This document shows, in pieces, positions 1 through 5,364 of a stretch of 5,364 nt of DNA (position 1 is the first letter of the stretch; the number at the start of each line of letters is the position of its first letter). Below the pieces are notes generated by a model, which did not search any database, was not told the origin of the DNA, and was given only the letters and a program-made list of their open reading frames with translations. A program made the position numbers and the translations under genes. This DNA is from Candidatus Tenebribacter mawsonii (GTDB lineage: Bacteria; Cloacimonadota; Cloacimonadia; Cloacimonadales; TCS61), in NCBI GenBank assembly GCA_030765665.1, contig JAVCCD010000168.1, forward strand, positions 1 through 5,364, given 5' to 3'.

Positions 1-1964
1 ATGATTTAGGAGATTTATTCTACTATTCAACTAATCCTGACCCATTGAATGCTGCTGAAATTGCAATAGAAGATGATAATAATGACGTGTCAATTGTTCT
101 CGGTCATGATAGAAAAAGCAGCACAGCAATAGGTAATCATCCTTTTAGATTTCAATATGATACAAATACGACATTCCAGTTCATGCATAATGGTGGTATC
201 AATAATAACATAAAATCAGCATTATATACAGAATTAGGAGGATCGACTTGGTTTACTGATCATCCTTCAAATTGGATTACAAATTACACAAGTTATACTA
301 ATTTCATTGATAGCGAAATTTTATTTCATTGGATTATGAAAAACATAATTGAAAATAATGGTGATATCTTAGCAGGAATACAGGCTGCACTAACTGCAAC
401 AGTTGGTAGTATAAATCTTGAAAATGAATTTAGGTTTCCATATAACTCTTGGCAAAATGTAGTGAATTTCGTATTAACTGATGGAGAAACTCTCTATGTT
501 TTCCGTAACGCATTTGATAGCTGGTCTCATCATTTATTATCCTGGGAAGAAAATGTTAATAATAGTTATACAATAAAAACACAATCTGAACTTTCAACAA
601 GCATAAATCAATTTGATCTTGTAAAAATAACAAGAGATGAATATCCAATTGTATTCCCTGATTTTTTCGATTTTGATTTAACTAATTATGAAATTGTTTC
701 TTTATCTCCAGGTTGGCAATGGATATCGTATCCTCGACTTAATTTATATAATACAACAACATATGATCATGCATATTATGGCACTACTTCTGATCCAGGC
801 CTCCTTCAAGCTACTGACAACGGCAATAGAACAATCAATAACTTTCTTAAAATTGAAGGACATCGAAATAATGGTGATATTAATATTCAATATTTATGGA
901 ATGGATTTCAAGATAATGGTTTCAATAATGAGCTTTATAGGCATGAAGGATACAAAATTGAGATTGATGAAGATTCACCTGCAACAACTGTTGCCATATC
1001 GGGTGATCAATTAGAAACTTATTCTCTCAATATGACAGAGTTGGAAAACTATTGGTTAGGATACAATTTAGAAACCGCTCAAAATATTAAAGATGCTTTT
1101 GGAGATGGTACAGAATATGATTTTTGGGTGGATGTAAACAAAGTATGGGCAGAGGATTGGTATTATGATAGATTTAATATGATACGTGGTGGTGATCCCT
1201 CGCAAATATCTGCTAATTCAACAAAGGGAAAGACAATGGAATATGGTAAAATGTACATTGTGCAAATGTATGATGATGTTGACAACTTCTCATGGTATGA
1301 TTCCAGTACAGTTGAAGAACCTATAGAAAAAGCCATACCAGAAAGTTTCACATACACAGAAAAAGCTGATTATGAAGCTATTGATGTTGTTAATATTCCA
1401 TCTAATGTAACTGAAATTGGAGTTTATGAGGGTGAAGTATGTGTGGGAGCAGTTGTTGTTGAAGATTCATGTGCTCAAATCCTTGTCTATTCCGATAGTG
1501 CCAATCGTGATCCTGTTCCTTTCACTTTTGAAGTTGTATCCGGAAGAGGATTTTCAACTCCGATCAAGGATTATCTTGTTTTAAATCAAATGACCGGAGA
1601 ATTTGAATCCTCTGTAATAATTTCAGGAAGACAAGGATATTCTGCTATTAAACTTGGAGAATTGGAAGAACTTGAAAACATCATAGCCAGACCGGTTCTT
1701 CTTGGAAATTATCCTAACCCTTTCAATCCTACTACAAAAATTTCTTTCTCTTTGCCAAATGAAGAAGATATAGAACTTACAATTTATAACATTAAAGGTC
1801 AGAAAGTAAGAACACTTTATTCAGGTATGGCTGAAGAGGGTGAACACACAATGATCTGGAATGGAAAAGACACAAACAATAAACTGGTTAGCTCTGGAAT
1901 ATATTTCTATAAACTTAAAACTAACAATAAAGAACTAACCCGTAAAATGTTGATGATGAAATAA
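1..1964 (+). CDS. Class II glutamine amidotransferase-like protein with C-terminal T9SS sorting domain (5' partial)
   Basis: The frame is open from the window edge (first whole codon at 3), so the gene is truncated at its 5' end and the TTG at 45 is internal. 653 residues are visible. The N-terminal part matches the glutamine-binding face of class II (Ntn) amidotransferases: GHDRKSS at 102-122 (the GH.R..S segment), NHPF at about 135-146, MHNGGI at 183-200 (the HNG oxyanion motif) and DSEILFHW from 309 (the D-T/S-E segment), then a conserved-looking TDGETLYVFRN near 477-512. Family members hydrolyse glutamine with an N-terminal cysteine; that residue would lie upstream and cannot be checked. 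GWQWISYPRL at 711-740 opens a region of about 950 bases that I cannot assign. A FlgD-Ig-like sorting domain runs from about 1695 to the stop (NYPNPFNP at 1707-1730, then YNIKGQKVRTL and SSGIYFYKL), predicting export by type IX secretion. The substrate is unknown, and the amidotransferase fold may be used for another amide hydrolysis. Confidence 0.85.
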   Translation, partial: DLGDLFYYSTNPDPLNAAEIAIEDDNNDVSIVLGHDRKSSTAIGNHPFRFQYDTNTTFQFMHNGGINNNIKSALYTELGGSTWFTDHPSNWITNYTSYTNFIDSEILFHWIMKNIIENNGDILAGIQAALTATVGSINLENEFRFPYNSWQNVVNFVLTDGETLYVFRNAFDSWSHHLLSWEENVNNSYTIKTQSELSTSINQFDLVKITRDEYPIVFPDFFDFDLTNYEIVSLSPGWQWISYPRLNLYNTTTYDHAYYGTTSDPGLLQATDNGNRTINNFLKIEGHRNNGDINIQYLWNGFQDNGFNNELYRHEGYKIEIDEDSPATTVAISGDQLETYSLNMTELENYWLGYNLETAQNIKDAFGDGTEYDFWVDVNKVWAEDWYYDRFNMIRGGDPSQISANSTKGKTMEYGKMYIVQMYDDVDNFSWYDSSTVEEPIEKAIPESFTYTEKADYEAIDVVNIPSNVTEIGVYEGEVCVGAVVVEDSCAQILVYSDSANRDPVPFTFEVVSGRGFSTPIKDYLVLNQMTGEFESSVIISGRQGYSAIKLGELEELENIIARPVLLGNYPNPFNPTTKISFSLPNEEDIELTIYNIKGQKVRTLYSGMAEEGEHTMIWNGKDTNNKLVSSGIYFYKLKTNNKELTRKMLMMK

Positions 1965-1967
1965 TCT

Positions 1968-2031
1968 GAATTATTAAGAACCCGACTCGGTCAGGCAACT
2001 GCCGGATCGAGTCGAGTTCATATAAGAATTC
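1968..2031. repeat. Long imperfect inverted repeat / stem-loop between genes 1 and 2
   Basis: The core stem pairs 1978-1992 (GAACCCGACTCGGTC) with 2005-2019 (GATCGAGTCGAGTTC): 15 positions with one C-A mismatch and one G-U pair. Inside, GGC at 1994-1996 can pair with GCC at 2001-2003 around an AACT loop. An outer, interrupted extension pairs GAATT 1968-1972 with AATTC 2027-2031. It starts four bases after the stop of gene 1 and ends one base before the GAGGA of gene 2. No T-run follows, so it is not a canonical intrinsic terminator. It could protect a 3' end, cause pausing, limit access to the next ribosome site, or be a dispersed extragenic palindrome. The core is much richer in G+C than its surroundings. 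Confidence 0.75.
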
Positions 2032-2057
2032 GAGGAAATTATGAAATTATGAAATTA
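2032..2057 (+). promoter_or_regulatory. Ribosome binding site within a triple 8-bp repeat carrying two overlapping starts
   Basis: GAGGA at 2032-2036 is the Shine-Dalgarno sequence. From 2035 to 2057 the unit GAAATTAT occurs almost three times in tandem. This produces two ATG codons, at 2041 and 2049. The first, only 4 bases after GAGGA, reads Met-Lys-Leu-stop, and its TGA (2050-2052) overlaps the second ATG as ATGA. The second opens the 753-residue frame, but at 12 bases from GAGGA. Initiation may therefore occur directly at 2049 or by termination-reinitiation from 2041. Confidence 0.7.
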
Positions 2058-4310
2058 AAATTTATCTTATTATTCGTGCTAATTTGTGTAAATTCGTGGT
2101 TGCATTCCGTTACCTACCACATCAAACAAGATGGCACCGGCAACTTTACCACTATTCAGGAAGGAATAATCGCTGCAACTAATTCAGATACTGTTCTAGT
2201 ATATCCTGAAACCTATTTTGAAAATATAGATTATCTTGAAAAATCACTCACCGTTGCTTCACTCTACATTATAACTCCTGCAGATTCTTTAATAAATCAA
2301 ACCATAATAGATGGTAATCAGCAATTTCGATGTGTAACGATTAATAATTGTGGAAATATTGAATTAGTAGGTTTTACAATTCAAAATGGTCTTGCTACTG
2401 AAGGAAACCAGCAGAGTCATTATGGGGGTGGTATATATTTAAGCAATACTCAAAACGCAATAATTAGTAACTGCAAAATAATGAATAATAAAGCATTCTC
2501 TGGAGGTGGATTGTACATTAATCAGGGAAATATTCTGCTCGAAAATAACACAATTTCATATAATTGGGGATTATCGTTGGGTGGAGCTTTTTATATAAAT
2601 GGTTTATCTACATCCTTATTATTTAGTTCAGAGCATTATAATGATATTTATTTAAATCACGCTGGAACCGGAGCAGATTTTGCAGCAACAAACATTTCTA
2701 ATCCGATAGAAGTTATTGTTGATACATTCACGATTATGTGCCCTGACTTTTTCTTTATTACACCTTCGCAATACTTTATTTTTTCAGCTTTAAATGCAAA
2801 AATTGAGCAAATAGATCAGAATTTGTATGTTGCCCCAGATGGCGATGACAATAACAACGGATTAACAGAAGATGATCCTCTACAAACAATTGCTTGGGCA
2901 CAAACTTTAATAAAAAGAAATGATGCAAATCCCAATACTATTCACCTTGCTTCGGGTGTATATTCGCCTTCATTGAACAATCAAAAGTATCCATTAAATA
3001 TCAAACAGAATGTTCCAATACAAGGTACTACTCAAGATGAAACAATTTTAGATGCAGAAGAGCAAACTTCCTTTTTTGTTTTTTATTCAAAAGAGAACAT
3101 CTATCCTAAATTAACATTGCAAAATCTTACATTACGAAATGGACGCACACTCCCATATACTTCAACCGGAGCAATTTATATGTATTATGGTGCAGATATC
3201 TTATTAGAGTATATAACTATATCGAATTGTTTTGGAGATTTTGCTAGTGCTATCTTAGCAAAAGATGGATATTATCATTTTAATAATTCAATGATAAAAG
3301 AAAATAGTGGAGGTCGAGCGTTATATTTAAGTACAAATTATGAGAATCAAAATCCTTTTTTAAATGTACAATTTGAAAATGTGATTATTCACAATAATTT
3401 CCCGGGTATAGGAAATGATGATGGAAGTGGTGGAGGTGCATATATCGGAGGTCATTCTGAGATTCCTGAAGATTATTATGCTAAATTAGTAAATTGTGAA
3501 ATTAGCTCGAATTATAACAATTCATATGGTGGTTCTGCTGGTGTGTATTTAAGTTACCTAAATGCAGATATTGTCAATTGTACATTTGGTAATAATCTGG
3601 TTAATGATGCCTTCGGTTGTGTGATTACTGCTAATAATTCTCATCTTAATTTATATAATAACATAGTTTATAATAATGATGGTCACTCCTTTAATCTTTG
3701 GGATGATTCAGAAATTAATATTCAAAATTCACTTATAGAAGATAGTACTTCCAATATTGGTTATTTTGGTAATGGTAACGGTATTGTAAATTGGCTTGAG
3801 GGAAATTTAGACGAAAATCCAATGTTTGATAGTTTGGGAACTTATCCATTTGCATTATTAGAAAATTCATCATGCATAAATGCAGGCACTTTAGATTTAT
3901 CACCAGGAATCGAACTACCGGAATTTGATCTCGCTGGTAATCCAAGAATTAATGGTGAATCAATAGATATGGGAGCTTATGAGTTTCAAGGAGACCCTCA
4001 ATCTAATGATGAAAATGTGATAAACATTCCTAAAATCACACAAGTCTCCAATTATCCAAATCCATTTAATCCTTCTACAACCATCAATCTGGAATTAGCT
4101 GAATCAGGAAAAATTGAACTGGCAATTTACAATATAAAAGGGCAAAAAGTAAAAACCCTACTTGATGCATATTCTTCTAAAGGTCATTTTAAAATTGTAT
4201 GGCGAGGAGTAGACAATAACAAAAAGAAATTAGCAAGCGGACAATATTTTATAAAACTTACAGTAAACGGAAAAGAACAAGCTGTGAGTAAATGTGTTTT
4301 GTTGAAGTAA
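2049..4310 (+). CDS. Secreted right-handed beta-helix protein with T9SS sorting domain
   Basis: Complete, 753 residues. Residues 1-20 form a signal peptide (Lys2 and Lys4, a hydrophobic FILLFVLICV core, likely cleavage near Ser20). Residues 22-60 resemble the opening of pectinesterase-like beta-helices (DGTGNFTTIQ, then DTVLVYPETYFENI). Asn/Gly-rich turns with GGGIYLS, GGGLYIN and GGAFYIN follow to about 215. A second opening starts at 258 (LYVAPDGDDNNNG, DPLQTI, TIHLASGVYSPS), like DUF1565 domains, followed by more coils to about 580. Residues 609-646 (CINAG, DLAGNPRI, IDMGAYEF) match the motif that closes many such exported FCB proteins (choice-of-anchor Q type). Residues 663-753 are the FlgD-Ig-like sorting domain (NYPNPFNP at 668-675, YNIKGQKVKTL, SGQYFIKL). 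The fold is well supported. I see no clear catalytic residues, so polysaccharide binding, adhesion or lyase activity all remain possible. It lies 84 bases after gene 1 and may share its transcript. Confidence 0.9.
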   Translation: MKLKFILLFVLICVNSWLHSVTYHIKQDGTGNFTTIQEGIIAATNSDTVLVYPETYFENIDYLEKSLTVASLYIITPADSLINQTIIDGNQQFRCVTINNCGNIELVGFTIQNGLATEGNQQSHYGGGIYLSNTQNAIISNCKIMNNKAFSGGGLYINQGNILLENNTISYNWGLSLGGAFYINGLSTSLLFSSEHYNDIYLNHAGTGADFAATNISNPIEVIVDTFTIMCPDFFFITPSQYFIFSALNAKIEQIDQNLYVAPDGDDNNNGLTEDDPLQTIAWAQTLIKRNDANPNTIHLASGVYSPSLNNQKYPLNIKQNVPIQGTTQDETILDAEEQTSFFVFYSKENIYPKLTLQNLTLRNGRTLPYTSTGAIYMYYGADILLEYITISNCFGDFASAILAKDGYYHFNNSMIKENSGGRALYLSTNYENQNPFLNVQFENVIIHNNFPGIGNDDGSGGGAYIGGHSEIPEDYYAKLVNCEISSNYNNSYGGSAGVYLSYLNADIVNCTFGNNLVNDAFGCVITANNSHLNLYNNIVYNNDGHSFNLWDDSEINIQNSLIEDSTSNIGYFGNGNGIVNWLEGNLDENPMFDSLGTYPFALLENSSCINAGTLDLSPGIELPEFDLAGNPRINGESIDMGAYEFQGDPQSNDENVINIPKITQVSNYPNPFNPSTTINLELAESGKIELAIYNIKGQKVKTLLDAYSSKGHFKIVWRGVDNNKKKLASGQYFIKLTVNGKEQAVSKCVLLK

Positions 4311-4327
4311 ATCTTGGAGAATATGGT

Positions 4328-4398
4328 GTATAACAAAAGCCTCCACATTTAGATTGGGAGAAAAGCGAGAAGAACGTGGCAGGCTCCAAACATTATGT
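4328..4398 (+). other. Imperfect hairpin resembling an integron attC recombination site (tentative)
   Basis: GTATAAC (4328-4334) resembles the left core box RYYYAAC. It is followed by AAA and a stem, AGCCTCCAC at 4338-4346, which pairs with GTGGCAGGCT at 4376-4385 in nine pairs with one unpaired base (C4380), reminiscent of the extrahelical bases of attC sites. ATTATGT (4392-4398) sits where the right core GTTRRRY should be, but has A in place of the invariant G. The 29-base loop has no strong inner stem. The geometry and the AAC-AAA-AGCCT start are attC-like. The core mismatch, and the absence of an integrase or of a clear cassette on the left, argue against a functional site. Confidence 0.3.
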
Positions 4399-4406
4399 GT
4401 TTTAAT
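4393..4406 (+). repeat. Left arm of a 14-bp inverted repeat flanking the protease gene
   Basis: TTATGTGTTTTAAT is the perfect reverse complement of 5228-5241. The arm begins inside the attC-like hairpin's right core and lies 34 bases before the protease start. Nothing recognisable as a transposase lies between the arms; only the protease gene does. Confidence 0.75.
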
Positions 4407-4431
4407 CTAAGTTTTTATATAAACAAAATAT

Positions 4432-4443
4432 GGAGGAATATTG
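4432..4443 (+). promoter_or_regulatory. Shine-Dalgarno and TTG start of the protease gene
   Basis: GGAGG at 4432-4436 lies 4 bases before TTG at 4441. An in-frame TAA at 4420-4422 prevents a longer product, and no ATG occurs before 4510. Starting at 4510 would cut off the first beta-strands before the DTGA motif and would have no comparable ribosome site. Confidence 0.75.
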
Positions 4444-5211
4444 TCTCAATTAGAAAGAATAGATGACCATTTTTTTTGTGAAATATTCATTGATACTAAA
4501 CCAGCTGTAATGTTATTTGATACTGGAGCGACAACTTCACATATTTCTTCAAAATATACTCAAAATTCTAAGTTGGTTGGGTACGTTAAAGGTGCAGGGC
4601 AAACTGGAGTTCTGGGAAAGACCAAAGAAGTAAAAGAAATACACAATATAAAAATTGATGATTTACTTATAGATTATCATAAATTTATAATTGATGATAG
4701 CGTAAAAAAACATTTCCCAAATTGTGATGGAGTTCTGGGCATTGATTTGCTTTCAATGAAAAATATTAAATTAGATTTTAAAAGTAACAACTTTGTATTT
4801 ATTTCTGATAGAATTAATGAAGGTATTCCATTTTCAACCAATAGAAATAAAATATTTTTTAATCCTAAAATAAATGGTATCGAAGTAGAAAATCTAATCT
4901 TTGATACAGGTGCACATAATCTTTCAATCGAAAAAGAATTACATAAAAATCTAAACCTTGAGTTACTAATTAATGATAAAGAGTTAGAGATTGGAGATTC
5001 TAACGGAAATATTATCGACTATGAGACATATAGAATAGATACATTTGAAATTGATCACTTTAAAAAAAGTAATGAGATTTCTTACGGATTCTGTTTCAAA
5101 AGATCAAGCAAACTGAAAAAAATTAAACAAAATGGTATAATTGGAAAATCAATTTTTGATGGTCACATTTTTATTTTTGATTTTAATTCAAAACTATGTA
5201 CAATTAAGTAA
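4441..5211 (+). CDS. Two-lobed retropepsin-like aspartic protease
   Basis: 256 residues with two homologous halves. Lobe 1 has VMLFDTGAT (catalytic Asp27), a flap-like glycine-rich segment (GAGQTGVLGK, 51-60) and DGVLGIDLL (96-104) followed by IKLDF. Lobe 2 has NLIFDTGAH (catalytic Asp155), a flap-like stretch (IGDSNGN, 184-190) and NGIIGKSIF (231-239) followed by IFIFDF. The order DTGA, flap, hydrophobic-hydrophobic-Gly is that of retropepsin/pepsin folds (Asp_protease_2 or gag-asp families). Both aspartates are present, so one chain could form the whole active site, whereas retropepsins do so by dimerising. At 256 residues it is shorter than eukaryotic pepsins. There is no signal peptide, membrane segment, propeptide or PDZ domain, so it is probably cytoplasmic, unlike the upstream exported proteins. 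The substrate is unknown. It is flanked by a 14-bp inverted repeat and a 3' stem-loop, which suggests it is a separable unit. Confidence 0.85.
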   Translation: MSQLERIDDHFFCEIFIDTKPAVMLFDTGATTSHISSKYTQNSKLVGYVKGAGQTGVLGKTKEVKEIHNIKIDDLLIDYHKFIIDDSVKKHFPNCDGVLGIDLLSMKNIKLDFKSNNFVFISDRINEGIPFSTNRNKIFFNPKINGIEVENLIFDTGAHNLSIEKELHKNLNLELLINDKELEIGDSNGNIIDYETYRIDTFEIDHFKKSNEISYGFCFKRSSKLKKIKQNGIIGKSIFDGHIFIFDFNSKLCTIK

Positions 5212-5227
5212 AAGGTTATAGGTGGTA

Positions 5228-5241
5228 ATTAAAACACATAA
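5228..5241 (-). repeat. Right arm of the 14-bp inverted repeat flanking the protease gene
   Basis: ATTAAAACACATAA is the perfect reverse complement of 4393-4406. It lies 17 bases after the protease stop. The next base makes ACATAAC (5236-5242), which partly fits an RYYYAAC core box. ACAT follows the CACATA part of this arm (5241-5244), and ACAT also precedes TATGTG at the left arm (4390-4393). Confidence 0.75.
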
Positions 5242-5248
5242 CATAATA

Positions 5249-5281
5249 AGAGATTCCGTGCCAATCCGGCACTGAATCTCT
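5249..5281. repeat. Strong stem-loop downstream of the protease gene
   Basis: AGAGATTCCGTGCC (5249-5262) pairs with GGCACTGAATCTCT (5268-5281): 13 of 14 positions, one C-T mismatch, with AATCC as the loop. No T-run follows directly, so a canonical intrinsic terminator is not supported, although it may still mark a transcript end. GTTGAAC follows immediately (5282-5288) and fits GTTRRRY, so the stem could instead be the middle of a recombination-site-like structure. Its minus strand shares TGCCGGAT with the stem-loop near 2000-2007, which hints at a dispersed palindrome family. Confidence 0.75.
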
Positions 5282-5364
5282 GTTGAACAAGCCCGGGAGA
5301 GCACCACTTTTGCGTATTGGATTTTGCTTTTGCTGTTTTTTATTTGCGGGATAAGTATTTGAAG
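5282..5364. other. Non-coding end of window with T-rich stretch
   Basis: I see no gene here. There is a small G+C-rich patch with the palindrome CCCGGG at 5292-5297. TTTTGC occurs three times (5308-5313, 5322-5327 and 5328-5333), followed by a T-rich run to about 5344. The sequence may be an upstream region of a gene outside the window. Confidence 0.4.

Noticed and set aside
45..47. TTG at 45 as the start of the first gene
   Set aside because: The frame is open to the window edge, and the amidotransferase domain needs sequence upstream, including its catalytic cysteine.
688..1014. 108-codon + strand open frame
   Set aside because: It lies wholly inside the first gene in another frame, has low-complexity Ile/Leu-rich content and matches no recognisable domain.
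1163..1357. 64-codon minus strand open frame
   Set aside because: It is antisense to the first gene, with no ribosome site or recognisable domain.
3733..3945. 70-codon minus strand open frame
   Set aside because: It is antisense to the well-supported closing motif region of the beta-helix gene.
4418..4423. TATAAA as a -10 box for the protease
   Set aside because: No convincing -35 element lies at the right distance, and AT-rich sequence gives such hexamers often.
4510..4512. ATG as alternative start of the protease
   Set aside because: It has no good ribosome site, and starting there would remove the strands that precede the first DTGA.
5249..5281. Canonical intrinsic terminator
   Set aside because: The stem is strong, but TGTTGAAC rather than a T-run follows it; the T-rich stretch is about 40 bases further on.
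5308..5333. TTTTGC repeats as a CRISPR or other array
   Set aside because: There are only three 6-base copies with unequal spacing in a T-rich stretch, with no spacer-repeat structure.
5194..5364. Minus-strand frame open from the window edge for 56 codons
   Set aside because: It runs through the stem-loop, the inverted-repeat arm and the end of the protease gene, with no visible start or domain. Its openness is probably accidental.

Overview
The window is AT-rich, with three genes in one direction (+) that fill almost all of it. The organism is most likely an uncultured member of the FCB (Fibrobacteres-Chlorobi-Bacteroidetes) group, and Cloacimonadota or a close relative fits best. The reason is the pair of C-terminal domains with the signature NYPNPFNP ... 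YNIKGQKV(R/K)TL ... SG(I/Q)YF.KL, the FlgD-Ig-like, type IX secretion (type A) sorting domain common in those lineages. The taxonomic call is inference from protein style; no rRNA or housekeeping marker is present.

Layout. Positions 1-1964 hold the 3' part of a large gene whose beginning lies off the window. It has a class II (Ntn-type) glutamine amidotransferase-like domain, a long unassigned middle and a sorting domain. Positions 1965-2048 are a short gap dominated by a strong stem-loop and a triple 8-bp repeat that carries the next gene's start. Positions 2049-4310 encode a complete secreted right-handed beta-helix protein with signal peptide and sorting domain. Positions 4311-4440 are a non-coding gap with an imperfect hairpin and one arm of a 14-bp inverted repeat. 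Positions 4441-5211 encode a compact two-lobed retropepsin-like aspartic protease with a TTG start and no signal peptide. Positions 5212-5364 carry the other arm of the inverted repeat and a second strong stem-loop; I see no supported gene in the last 80 bases.

How they may work together. The first two products look like exported, surface-attached or released proteins handled by the same secretion machinery. The third looks cytoplasmic and is set apart by the 14-bp inverted repeat around it. The most interesting reading is that the protease gene is a discrete mobile unit, either an integron-cassette-like segment or an element bounded by short inverted repeats. This rests on sequence geometry only, because no integrase or transposase is in the window.
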